The notes beneath the pieces were generated by a model. It was not told where the DNA came from, searched no databases, and saw only the letters and a list, made by a program, of their open reading frames with translations. A DNA stretch of 8,903 nucleotides from Eubacteriaceae bacterium UBA1433 (GTDB lineage: Bacteria; Bacillota; Clostridia; Eubacteriales; UBA1433), in NCBI GenBank assembly GCA_002329295.1, contig DCTT01000020.1:40188-49090 (forward strand), given 5' to 3'. Below, piece by piece: positions 1-8,109 of the stretch (the stretch's first letter is position 1; every line of letters begins with the position of its first letter). A program made the position numbers and the translations under genes.

Positions 1-1868
1 CGCATTTTTTGGATCAAAAGAAGCCGAAAGGCGCTATATTCAGAGTCTGGGCGCCCAATGCCCGAAGCGTCAGTGTCGTCGGAACCTTTAATGATTGGAA
101 TGCAGACAAACACGTGATGGAACGATTGTCGGCGGAAGGAATCTGGCAGAAATATATTCCGGAGGCGGAAGAATTTTCTCTGTATAAGTATTGTATTTTG
201 ACGAAAGACGGCCGCCGGCTAATGAAAGCGGATCCTTATGCGGTGCACAGTGAAACGAAAGAGAGAACAGCTTCGGTGCTTTATCGATTGGGGCAAGGGT
301 TTACGTTCGGCGATGAAGAATGGATGGAGCAACGAAAAATGGGCGATGTGCGAAAAAAACCGCTGAATATCTATGAAGCACATATCGGCTCTTGGCGCCG
401 TTATCAGGATAACCATACGTTTGATTATAAAAAATGCGCCGATGAGCTGATTCCTTATGTAAAAGAAATGAGCTATACGCACATTGAACTGATGCCTGTT
501 ATGGAGTATCCCTTTGACGGATCCTGGGGATACCAGGTTACCGGGTATTTTGCGGCGACCTCGCGCTATGGGACGCCGGAAGGGCTGATGTATTTAATCG
601 ATTTGGCTCACAAAAACAACATCGGCGTTTTGCTGGACTGGGTGCCGGCGCATTTTCCGAAGGATGCCCACGGACTCTATGAATTTGACGGCAGACCGTT
701 GTATGAATACAGCGATGTTTTTAAGAGAAAACATCCGCAATGGGGTACGAGGATGTTTGATTACGGCAGGGCGGAAGTGATCAGCTTTTTGATTTCCAGC
801 GCTGCTTTTTGGTTCAAGGAATTTCATGTTGACGGTTTAAGGGTGGATGCCGTTTCGGCTATGCTGTATTTGGATTTTCAGCGAGAAAGAGATCAGTGGC
901 GGCCAAACGAGCATGGCGGACGGCAAAACATTGAGGCAATCGAATTTTTGAAACTGTTAAACCGGGAAATCCTTACGATGTTTCCAGATGTGTTGATGAT
1001 TGCCGAAGAATCTTCTCCGTGGCCGCTGGTGACTTATCCGCCGTCGGTGGGCGGTCTGGGGTTTCATTTTAAATGGAATATGGGATGGATGAATGATGTG
1101 TTGACGTATATTACCACGGATTTTTCTTGGCGCAAAGACAATCACAACAAACTTACTTTTCCGATGATGTATATGTTTAATGAAAATCATATTTTGCCGA
1201 TTTCGCATGACGAAGTAGTGCATGGCAAAAAATCTCTGCTGGACAAAATGCCCGGCAATTATGAAGAAAAATTTGCCGGCTTGCGAGGGTTTTTGCTGTA
1301 TATGTACACGACTCCCGGCAAAAAGCTCATATTTATGGGAACGGAATGGGGGCAATTTATAGAATGGGATTATCAAAAAGAATTGGATTGGTGTTTGTTG
1401 GAATATGATTTGCACCGCAAAACGAAAGAGTATTTTCGGGATGTCAACAGATTTTATTTGGAGAACAAGGCTCTTTGGGAATTGGATACTACCTGGGAAG
1501 GATTTGAATGGGTGATTGCGGACGACAGAGAACAAAGTGTTCTTGCTTATGAGCGAAAAGACAGCGACAATCAAAAAATACTCGTGGTGATTAATTTTCA
1601 ACGTTACGAACATTGGGATTATCGCATCGGCTGCAATGAAAAAGTCTATGAAAAAGTGTTTACTTCAAACAATACATCCTATGGCGGCGATGACGATAAT
1701 TGGCACAGGCGCATAAAGAGCGAGCCCGGCAACATGCACGGGCGAAAAAGATTCATCCGTTTGCATATTAAGCCTTTGGAGGCAATGATTTTAAGGCCGA
1801 TGGCCGATACAAATAAAAAAGCACGCACAAAGCATACTAAAAAAATGGGAGGTGAAAGGGATGTATAA
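1..1868 (+). CDS. glgB: 1,4-alpha-glucan branching enzyme, 5'-partial
   Basis: Cytoplasmic GH13 glycogen branching enzyme: it cuts alpha-1,4 chains and reattaches them through alpha-1,6 links. The reading frame is open to the left edge (codons for His-Phe precede the TTG at 9), and no ribosome binding site is visible, so the true start lies upstream. Compared with B. subtilis GlgB, roughly 25-35 residues appear to be missing. Numbering from the TTG at 9, residues about 9-90 form a CBM48-like domain (FRVWAPNARSVSVVG, FNDWN). The catalytic barrel follows with all four GH13 regions: LDWVPAHF, GLRVDAVS (nucleophile Asp280), MIAEESS (acid/base Glu333) and ISHDEVVHGKKS (Asp401). A C-terminal beta domain ends near ILRPMA. 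A further basic tail of about 20 residues (NKKARTKHTKK) runs on over the ribosome binding site and start of glgC, overlapping that gene by 8 bases. The function is very secure; only the N-terminus is unknown. Confidence 0.97.
   Translation, partial: HFLDQKKPKGAIFRVWAPNARSVSVVGTFNDWNADKHVMERLSAEGIWQKYIPEAEEFSLYKYCILTKDGRRLMKADPYAVHSETKERTASVLYRLGQGFTFGDEEWMEQRKMGDVRKKPLNIYEAHIGSWRRYQDNHTFDYKKCADELIPYVKEMSYTHIELMPVMEYPFDGSWGYQVTGYFAATSRYGTPEGLMYLIDLAHKNNIGVLLDWVPAHFPKDAHGLYEFDGRPLYEYSDVFKRKHPQWGTRMFDYGRAEVISFLISSAAFWFKEFHVDGLRVDAVSAMLYLDFQRERDQWRPNEHGGRQNIEAIEFLKLLNREILTMFPDVLMIAEESSPWPLVTYPPSVGGLGFHFKWNMGWMNDVLTYITTDFSWRKDNHNKLTFPMMYMFNENHILPISHDEVVHGKKSLLDKMPGNYEEKFAGLRGFLLYMYTTPGKKLIFMGTEWGQFIEWDYQKELDWCLLEYDLHRKTKEYFRDVNRFYLENKALWELDTTWEGFEWVIADDREQSVLAYERKDSDNQKILVVINFQRYEHWDYRIGCNEKVYEKVFTSNNTSYGGDDDNWHRRIKSEPGNMHGRKRFIRLHIKPLEAMILRPMADTNKKARTKHTKKMGGERDV
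1847..1855 (+). promoter_or_regulatory. Ribosome binding site of glgC
   Basis: GGGAGGTGA lies about 6 bases before the ATG at 1861 and is a strong match to the anti-Shine-Dalgarno sequence. It decides the start: the in-frame GTG at 1852 lies inside this site and has no suitable site of its own. The site sits within the last codons of glgB, which suggests translational coupling. Confidence 0.85.
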
Positions 1869-3060
1869 AAAGAAAAAGAAATGGTTGGCAATGATTCTTG
1901 CCGGCGGACAGGGCAGCAGACTCAAGGCCTTGACAGACAATGTAGCCAAACCTGCCGTGAGCTTTGGAGGGAAATATCGCATTATTGATTTTACTTTGTC
2001 TAACTGCGTCAACTCGGATATTGACACAGTGGGCGTGCTTACGCAATATCAGCCGCTGGAACTCAACGATTATGTAGGCAACGGCCAACCGTGGGACCTT
2101 GACAGAACCTATGGCGGCGTGCGACTTTTGCCCCCTTATCAGGGCGGAGAAGGAGGAGACTGGTATCGCGGTACGGCAAATGCAATTTATCAAAACAAAA
2201 ACTATATTGATCAATATGATCCGGATTATATTCTTGTGCTGTCCGGTGACCATATTTATAAGATGAATTATAAAATTATGCTGGATTATCATATCGAAAA
2301 AAATGCCGCCGCCACGATAGCGGTCATTGATGTACCGCTTTCTCAGGCGAGTCGTTTTGGGATTATGAACTCCGATGAAAACGGCAAAATTTATGAATTT
2401 GAAGAAAAACCGCAAAATCCGAAAAGCACACAAGCGTCCATGGGTGTCTATATTTTTAATACCGATACACTGTTTCGTTATTTGGAGATGGATGAACAGG
2501 ATGAGACTTCCGAAAAAGATTTCGGCAAAAACATCATCCCGTTGATGCTGAGCAGCAACGAGGCGTTATATTGTTATCAATACGGCGGATATTGGAAAGA
2601 TGTGGGAACCGTCGATTCGCTGTGGGAGGCCAACATGGATTTGTTGGGTTCCAGACCGAAAATCAACTTAGTTGACCCGAATTGGAGAGTTTATTCCAGG
2701 CATGTTCCGAGTTTTCCGCAGATTATTTCGGAGGGAGCGAGGATTTCCAACTCTTTTGTAACGGAAGGATGCGAAGTGGCCGGCGAAATATACAATTCGG
2801 TGTTATTCGGCGGCGTAAAAGTGGAGAAGGGCGCAGTGATCAAAGACAGCGTGATTATGCGAAACTGCGTAATCAAAAGCGGTGCGGTTATCAACTACAC
2901 GATCATGGATGAAATGACCGTTGTCGGTGCAGGAGCCAAGGTAGGGGCGCCCTATGGAGAAGGAAATGAAATCAGCCTCATTCCAAGGGCGCAAATCATC
3001 GAAGAAAATGCCGTAATCAATGAACAAAATCAGTTGCAAATGCAGCTGCGTTACGAGTAA
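1861..3060 (+). CDS. glgC: Glucose-1-phosphate adenylyltransferase, catalytic subunit
   Basis: ADP-glucose pyrophosphorylase: ATP + glucose-1-phosphate gives ADP-glucose + PPi, the committed step of bacterial glycogen synthesis. The protein has 399 residues from the ATG at 1861, in the family's usual range. It opens with a short lysine run (residues 3-7), then the nucleotide-binding loop AGGQGSRL (14-21). Next come KPAVSFGGKYRIIDF (30-44), WYRGTANAIYQN (101-112), GDHIYKM (129-135, with Asp130 matching the catalytic Asp142 of E. coli) and FEEKP (180-184, with Lys183 matching the glucose-1-phosphate-binding Lys195 of E. coli). The C-terminal third is a left-handed beta-helix with repeating hexapeptide-like turns (about 290-375). 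All key catalytic residues are intact, unlike GlgD downstream. In Firmicutes GlgC commonly forms a hetero-oligomer with GlgD, which the 21-base gap to glgD supports. Effector specificity cannot be read from the sequence. Confidence 0.97.
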   Translation: MYKKKKKWLAMILAGGQGSRLKALTDNVAKPAVSFGGKYRIIDFTLSNCVNSDIDTVGVLTQYQPLELNDYVGNGQPWDLDRTYGGVRLLPPYQGGEGGDWYRGTANAIYQNKNYIDQYDPDYILVLSGDHIYKMNYKIMLDYHIEKNAAATIAVIDVPLSQASRFGIMNSDENGKIYEFEEKPQNPKSTQASMGVYIFNTDTLFRYLEMDEQDETSEKDFGKNIIPLMLSSNEALYCYQYGGYWKDVGTVDSLWEANMDLLGSRPKINLVDPNWRVYSRHVPSFPQIISEGARISNSFVTEGCEVAGEIYNSVLFGGVKVEKGAVIKDSVIMRNCVIKSGAVINYTIMDEMTVVGAGAKVGAPYGEGNEISLIPRAQIIEENAVINEQNQLQMQLRYE

Positions 3061-3066
3061 GAAAGG

Positions 3067-3072
3067 AAGGAG
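3067..3072 (+). promoter_or_regulatory. Ribosome binding site of glgD
   Basis: AAGGAG lies 9 bases before the ATG at 3082, within the 21-base gap after glgC. It supports that ATG as the start of glgD. Confidence 0.75.
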
Positions 3073-3081
3073 ACGAGGCAT

Positions 3082-4197
3082 ATGGATGCTGTAGGAATCA
3101 TACTTTCGAATATCAATGACAGAACGGCGCCGGAATTGACCTATGACAGGACATTATCTGCCATGCACTATGGCGGCAAGTATCGCTTGATTGATTTTGT
3201 ATTGTCGAGCCTGGTGAATTCGGCGGTGACGGAGGTTGCTATTGTAACCAAAGCAAACTATCATAGTTTGATGAATCATATCGGCACGGGTAAGGAATGG
3301 GACTTGTCGAGAAAAATGGGCGGGATTATCGTACTGCCGAGTTATGTGTATTCCGCAAGAAACCCGATGTATAACAATCGGCTGGAAGCATTGATGGGAA
3401 TCGAAAAATATTTGTTCGGCTGCAACGAAGAATATGTGATTTTATCCGATGGAGACACGGTGTTTAATATCGACTATGATCAGGTGTTAAAGCAACATTT
3501 GCAAACGGGAGCGGATATCACGGCCGTCTATCAAAAAACGACCATCGATGACAGCGTAAAAGCGACACAGACGGTTTTTAAGCTGGACGAAAATAACCGT
3601 GTAACGGATATTCGTGTTTTTGCCGCTCCGAAAAATGAAAATGTCGGATTAAACACATGGTTTATGCGCAGAGCTTATTTGCTGAACCTGGTAACCGATG
3701 CGGTGGCGCACGGATATAGGAGCTTCACAAGAGAAGTGCTGGGTCCCAACATACATGAAATCAAAGTAATCGGTTATGAGTATGAGGGGTATTTTGCCTG
3801 CATGGATTCAGTGGAAAGTTATTTTGCAAAAAGTATGGAACTGCTGATTCCGGAAGTAAGAGAAAAGCTGTTTGAAAATCCCGAAAAACCGATCTTTACC
3901 AGTGTCAAAGACTCGCCGCCTACGAAATACGGTGATAACGCCTGTATTAAGAATTCGATTGTCGCTGACGGCTGCATTATTGAAGGAACGGTTGAAAATT
4001 CTATCTTGTTTCGCGGCGTGTATGTGGGAAAAGGAACAGAGGTGCAAAACAGCATCATTATGGAAGATTCAATCTGCGGTGAAAATTCTTCGCTGAACTA
4101 TATTGTTGCCGACAAAAATGTAATTTTGCGCAACGAATGCAGGCTTTCGGGACAACACACCCATCCCTTCTACATTAAAAAGGGAAGCGTTGTATAA
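3082..4197 (+). CDS. glgD: GlgD, non-catalytic ADP-glucose pyrophosphorylase subunit
   Basis: Paralogue of GlgC with the same nucleotidyltransferase plus beta-helix layout, at 371 residues slightly shorter. Shared landmarks are FGGKYRIIDF in GlgC against YGGKYRLIDFVLSS here (residues 30-43), a WDLSRKMGG segment, and beta-helix turns from about residue 280. The glycine-rich nucleotide loop is lost: the N-terminus reads VGIILSNINDRTAPELT where GlgC has AGGQGSRL. The FEEKP sugar-phosphate motif is replaced by F180-A181-A182-P183, so the substrate-binding lysine is missing. An Asp is retained in SDGDTVFNIDY (Asp125). This pattern is standard for GlgD, which in the Firmicutes studied has little activity alone and changes the kinetics of GlgC. 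That regulatory role is inferred here from family and context. It lies between glgC and glgA in the same transcript. It could be mis-annotated as a second GlgC, but the lost loop argues against this. Confidence 0.95.
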   Translation: MDAVGIILSNINDRTAPELTYDRTLSAMHYGGKYRLIDFVLSSLVNSAVTEVAIVTKANYHSLMNHIGTGKEWDLSRKMGGIIVLPSYVYSARNPMYNNRLEALMGIEKYLFGCNEEYVILSDGDTVFNIDYDQVLKQHLQTGADITAVYQKTTIDDSVKATQTVFKLDENNRVTDIRVFAAPKNENVGLNTWFMRRAYLLNLVTDAVAHGYRSFTREVLGPNIHEIKVIGYEYEGYFACMDSVESYFAKSMELLIPEVREKLFENPEKPIFTSVKDSPPTKYGDNACIKNSIVADGCIIEGTVENSILFRGVYVGKGTEVQNSIIMEDSICGENSSLNYIVADKNVILRNECRLSGQHTHPFYIKKGSVV

Positions 4198-4226
4198 GAG
4201 TCGCAGGTTTGTAAAATAAAAAAGCG

Positions 4227-4231
4227 AGGTG
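4227..4231 (+). promoter_or_regulatory. Ribosome binding site of glgA
   Basis: AGGTG, within GCGAGGTG, lies 9 bases before the ATG at 4241. It favours this ATG over the in-frame GTG at 4229, which overlaps the site and has only an A-rich stretch upstream. The 43-base gap between glgD and glgA holds nothing else that I can recognise. Confidence 0.6.
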
Positions 4232-4240
4232 TCAGCGTTT

Positions 4241-5689
4241 ATGGCAAAAAAAATATCTCTTTTATTTGTTACTCCTGAGGCAATGCCTTTTGCTGCCACA
4301 GGGGGGTTGGGTATTGTGTCGGGCTCGCTTCCGAAAGCGATCATGCAGCTCAGTAAGGTTTTTGAAGTGGGTGTGATTTTGCCGCTGCACGGCATGGTCA
4401 GCGAATCGGCAAGGCAAGAAATGGAATTTTTAGGCCAAAAAGAAATTCAGCTGGCTTGGCGCAGTCAATATTGCGGCGTGTTTAAAATGACACGGGATAA
4501 TGTACATTATTATTTTATTGACAATGAATATTATTTTAGACGAGACGGGCTGTATGGGTTTTATGACGACGGGGAACGCTTTGCTTTCTTTTGCAAAGCG
4601 GTGATTGAGACATTCGATATCACGGGATTTTATCCGACGATTCTTCACGCCAATGATTGGCAAACAGCATTGATTCCCATTTATTTAAAACGAAAATATT
4701 ACGATGACAGGCGTTTGATACAAACTGTTTTTACGATTCATAATATAGAGTATCAAGGAAAGTTTGGTATGGAAGCCCTGTATGATGTTTTTGATTTGGG
4801 AGAAGAAGCAAGAGCGACGGTGGAGTTTGACGGATGCATCAATTTGATGAAAGGTGCCATTGAATGTTGCGATAAGCTTACCACGGTCAGCCCCGGCTAT
4901 GCCCAGGAGTTAAAATATGCCTATTTTGCAAACGGGCTTGAAAATATTATCCGAAACAATGCGTATAAAATGATCGGGATTCTCAACGGTATTGATTTGG
5001 AAGTGTATAACCCGCTGCGGGACGAGGCCATTCCTGTTCAATATAGCAGACAAAGCATACGAAGAAAAGCCGAGAATAAGCAAATTTTGCAAAAATCACT
5101 TGACCTGCCCCAGCGTGATGAGATACCATTAATAGCCATCATCAGCAGGTTGGTTGCGCATAAGGGCATGGAATTGATTGAGCGCGTGGGTGAAGAACTG
5201 TTACAAAATGACATCCAACTTGTTGTTTTGGGCAAAGGCGACAAGCGATTTGAAAACTATTTTCATTGGCTGGCTTTTCAGTATCCGCGCAAAGCCAGTG
5301 CGCTGACGACGTATGATGATGCTCTTGCTCGGCGAATATACGCAGCTGCCGATATGCTGTTGATGCCCTCAAAGAGTGAGCCTTGCGGTTTGTCGCAAAT
5401 GATCGGTTTGCGCTACGGCACGGTGCCGATTGTCATGAAGGTTGGCGGACTTGGTGATACAATCAAGGACGTTGATTATCATGAGGATGGAAACGGATTT
5501 GTATTTGATCATTTTAATGCACATGATATGCTCTTTGCGGTGCAGCGAGCCATTGAACATTACAATCATCGCGAACAATGGAACGGCTTTATTCAGCGCA
5601 TCATGGGCACGGAATACGGTTGGAAGCAATCGGCGAGAAAATATATTGCCATGTATAAAAAAATGAAAGACGATAGGGTTATTGCATGA
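4241..5689 (+). CDS. glgA: Glycogen synthase (ADP-glucose type, GT5)
   Basis: Transfers glucose from ADP-glucose to the non-reducing end of an alpha-1,4-glucan. At 482 residues it has the usual length, with two Rossmann-like GT-B domains. Visible family motifs are HANDWQTALIP (Asp139), FTIHNIEYQGKFG (His167), TTVSPGYAQEL, GILNGIDLEVYNP, ISRLVAHKG (Arg303, Lys308) and SKSEPCGLSQM (Glu380). The last two match Arg300, Lys305 and Glu377 of the E. coli enzyme. Two loops near the donor are unusual. The N-terminal KTGGLxDV motif reads ATGGLGIV, with Ala19 for Lys and Ile25 for Asp. The usual PIVRxTGGL reads PIVMKVGGL, with Met399 for Arg and Val401 for Thr. Since the catalytic acid and the phosphate-binding Arg/Lys pair remain, I expect an active enzyme, perhaps with altered donor affinity. 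The start at 4241 is preferred because of its ribosome binding site. The gene overlaps glgP by four bases. Confidence 0.95.
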   Translation: MAKKISLLFVTPEAMPFAATGGLGIVSGSLPKAIMQLSKVFEVGVILPLHGMVSESARQEMEFLGQKEIQLAWRSQYCGVFKMTRDNVHYYFIDNEYYFRRDGLYGFYDDGERFAFFCKAVIETFDITGFYPTILHANDWQTALIPIYLKRKYYDDRRLIQTVFTIHNIEYQGKFGMEALYDVFDLGEEARATVEFDGCINLMKGAIECCDKLTTVSPGYAQELKYAYFANGLENIIRNNAYKMIGILNGIDLEVYNPLRDEAIPVQYSRQSIRRKAENKQILQKSLDLPQRDEIPLIAIISRLVAHKGMELIERVGEELLQNDIQLVVLGKGDKRFENYFHWLAFQYPRKASALTTYDDALARRIYAAADMLLMPSKSEPCGLSQMIGLRYGTVPIVMKVGGLGDTIKDVDYHEDGNGFVFDHFNAHDMLFAVQRAIEHYNHREQWNGFIQRIMGTEYGWKQSARKYIAMYKKMKDDRVIA

Positions 5690-8109
5690 AACAACACACC
5701 AGAGAAGAGTTGCTTAAAGCATTGGAAGACAATTTATCACGGTATTATTTGGTTTCGTTTCAGGAAGCCAACGAGGAACAGATGTATGGAGCGCTGTCCA
5801 GAACCATCCGGGACTTGTTGTTGATTCAAAAAAAAGAATTTCGGAAAAAAGCAAGACAAGTGCAAACAAAGCGCGTATATTATCTCTGCATGGAATTTTT
5901 GGTAGGAAGATCATTAAAAAACAATCTCTATAACATGAATTTGCAGGATGAAGCGGCAGCTATTTTAAAAGAAAAAGGCTTTGAATTGGAAAAACTTTAT
6001 GACTATGAGCCTGATCCCGGGCTCGGAAACGGCGGACTTGGTCGTTTGGCTGCATGTTATATGGATGCGTTGACAAGTCAGGACTATTTGGCGGAAGGTT
6101 TTTGCATTCGATACGAATACGGTCTGTTTAAGCAAAAAATCGTAGACGGATGGCAAAGAGAAATGCCGGATGTTTGGTTGCCCGGTGGCGGCGTGTGGCT
6201 GTTGTTTCGAAACGATTTTTCTTTTGAAGTGAAATTCGGCGGCACCGTAGAAGAAAGTTGGCAAGACGAGCGTTTAAAAATAAAATACAACAATTATGAT
6301 TCCGTTGAGGCCGTGCCCTATGATTTGATGATATCGGGTGCCGATACCGATACGGCGAACACGTTGCGATTGTGGCGGGCAAGAGATATCGAAAACTTTG
6401 ATATGGTTTCTTTTGAAAACGGCGATTATACCAAGGCTATGTCGGAAAGCACCAGTGCGGAACTGATTTCAAAAGTGCTGTATCCTGCCGACAAGCATAT
6501 TGAGGGCAAAACACTGCGGCTCAAACAGCAATATTTTTTGGTTTCGGCATCGTTGCAAAACATTTTTAGGACACATATGATCAACTTTGGCACCATCGAC
6601 AATTTGTCCGAGAAAGTGGCCATCCATATCAATGATACGCATCCGGTTTTGATTATTCCGGAAATGATGCGTATGTTGATGGATGAATACAGCTATACTT
6701 GGGAGAAAGCTTTTGACATGACCACAAAAACCATTGCCTATACCAATCATACGATTATGGTGGAGGCTTTGGAAAAATGGTCTGAAGAACTGATGCGAAA
6801 GAATTTGCCGAGAATTTATGTCATTATCAAAGAGTTAGACAAGCGCTTTCGCGTGAAACTGAAGGAGCGTTTTCATGATCGAGCGCACCTGGTTGAAAGA
6901 ATGGCCATTCTCTCCGGCGGTATGGTCAATATGCCCAACATGGGCATACTCGGCTCCCATTCGGTTAACGGTGTATCTGCCTTGCACTCAGAAATTTTAA
7001 AGACGGATGTTTTCGGAGATTTTTATGAAATTTGGCCTGGCAAATTTCGCAACGTCACCAACGGAATTGCGCATCGCCGCTGGCTTTGTCAAGCAAATCC
7101 TGCTTTGACAGCCTTGCTTGACCAATGTATTGGCAAAGAATATAAAAAAAATGCGCAGGCGCTGAAGGATTTTGAACGATATAAGAACGACAGTGCAGTG
7201 CTGCAAAAGCTCGAAGGCATTAAAACAGGAAACAAGAAAAGGCTCGTTGACTTGGTGCAAAAGCGAACCGGAGAGAGAATCGATCCCTATTCCGTTTTTG
7301 TCGTGCAGGCCAAACGTCTTCATGAATATAAACGACAGCTTTTGAATGTGTTGAGAATTATCACGTTATATTTGGAGCTGAAAGAGGAGCCGCATAAGGC
7401 AATGCTTCCGCAGACATTTTTGTTTGCTGCCAAAGCGGCGCCGGGTTATGAAATTGCGAAAGAAATCATCAAATTAATTTATTATATCAGCCAGGATATC
7501 AATCATCATCCGGAGATCAAAGAAAAGCTCAACGTGGTTTTTTTGGAAAACTATTGTGTTACCCTTGCAGAGACGTTGATTCCCGCTGTGGAAATCAGTG
7601 AACAGATATCCCTGGCGGGCAAAGAGGCCAGCGGCACGGGGAACATGAAAATGATGATCAACGGGGCGTTGACAATAGGCACAATGGATGGGGCGAATAT
7701 TGAGATGTATGATGCCGTTGGAGCCGAGAACATTTTTATTTTCGGTATGAAAGAACAGGAGGTATATCAGCTCAAACAAAACGGATATAATCCGCAAGAA
7801 TATTATTTTAAAAACGAGCGCCTGAAGCGAGCGGTAGACTTTTTACAAGTCGGATTTGCCGGACAATCTTTTGCGCATATTGCCCAGTATTTGTTGACAG
7901 GGTATGGCGGAGCGCCTGACCCCTATATGTGTTTGGCAGATTATGAGGATTATATGGCTGTTCACGACCAAATGAGCGTTTTGTATGAAAACAGAGAACA
8001 GTGGAATCAAAAAAGCCTGATGAACATTGCGGCGGCAGGATATTTTTCGGCTGACAGAAGTGTAAGACAATATGCGACGGATATTTGGGGTATTGAACCG
8101 ATTAAATAA
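5686..8109 (+). CDS. glgP: Glycogen phosphorylase (GT35, PLP-dependent)
   Basis: Phosphorolyses alpha-1,4-glucan chain ends to glucose-1-phosphate. The 807-residue length fits the family. Conserved segments in order: KRVYYLCMEFLVGRSL (N-terminal core), PDPGLGNGGLGRLA (109-122), NDTHPVLIIPEMMR, TNHTIMVEALEKW (His355), VQAKRLHEYKRQ (phosphate-binding Lys543, Arg544 and Lys549) and EASGTGNMKMMINGALTIG, where Lys655 is the expected Schiff-base lysine for pyridoxal phosphate. These correspond to rabbit muscle residues His377, Lys568, Arg569, Lys574 and Lys680. Sequence alone does not separate glycogen from maltodextrin phosphorylase, but its place as last gene of a glg operon favours glycogen. The ATG overlaps the glgA stop as ATGA. 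Only a weak AGGG (5675-5678) precedes it, so translation probably depends partly on ribosomes finishing glgA. The stop codon runs into the terminator's A-tract. Confidence 0.97.
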   Translation: MKQHTREELLKALEDNLSRYYLVSFQEANEEQMYGALSRTIRDLLLIQKKEFRKKARQVQTKRVYYLCMEFLVGRSLKNNLYNMNLQDEAAAILKEKGFELEKLYDYEPDPGLGNGGLGRLAACYMDALTSQDYLAEGFCIRYEYGLFKQKIVDGWQREMPDVWLPGGGVWLLFRNDFSFEVKFGGTVEESWQDERLKIKYNNYDSVEAVPYDLMISGADTDTANTLRLWRARDIENFDMVSFENGDYTKAMSESTSAELISKVLYPADKHIEGKTLRLKQQYFLVSASLQNIFRTHMINFGTIDNLSEKVAIHINDTHPVLIIPEMMRMLMDEYSYTWEKAFDMTTKTIAYTNHTIMVEALEKWSEELMRKNLPRIYVIIKELDKRFRVKLKERFHDRAHLVERMAILSGGMVNMPNMGILGSHSVNGVSALHSEILKTDVFGDFYEIWPGKFRNVTNGIAHRRWLCQANPALTALLDQCIGKEYKKNAQALKDFERYKNDSAVLQKLEGIKTGNKKRLVDLVQKRTGERIDPYSVFVVQAKRLHEYKRQLLNVLRIITLYLELKEEPHKAMLPQTFLFAAKAAPGYEIAKEIIKLIYYISQDINHHPEIKEKLNVVFLENYCVTLAETLIPAVEISEQISLAGKEASGTGNMKMMINGALTIGTMDGANIEMYDAVGAENIFIFGMKEQEVYQLKQNGYNPQEYYFKNERLKRAVDFLQVGFAGQSFAHIAQYLLTGYGGAPDPYMCLADYEDYMAVHDQMSVLYENREQWNQKSLMNIAAAGYFSADRSVRQYATDIWGIEPIK

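Noticed and set aside
9..11. TTG as the start codon of glgB
   Set aside because: The frame is open upstream to the window edge, no ribosome binding site can be seen, and the CBM48 domain would begin unusually close to the N-terminus.
957..1613. Long open frame of 218 codons on the - strand, antisense to glgB
   Set aside because: It lies fully inside a well-conserved GH13 gene, resembles no family I recognise, and has the composition expected from the complement of glgB codons.
1731..1745. Possible hairpin near the end of glgB (GCCCG / CGGGC around 1724-1743)
   Set aside because: The stem is only about 5 bp with a long loop and no T-tract, within coding sequence.
1852..1854. GTG as the start of glgC
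   Set aside because: It sits inside the strong ribosome binding site that is correctly spaced for the ATG at 1861.
4577..4600. Perfect 8-bp inverted repeat (CGCTTTGC / GCAAAGCG) with an 8-base pyrimidine loop inside glgA
   Set aside because: It lies in the middle of conserved coding sequence, has no T-tract after it, and the residues encoded fit the glycogen synthase family. It is probably chance; a terminator or operator role is unsupported.
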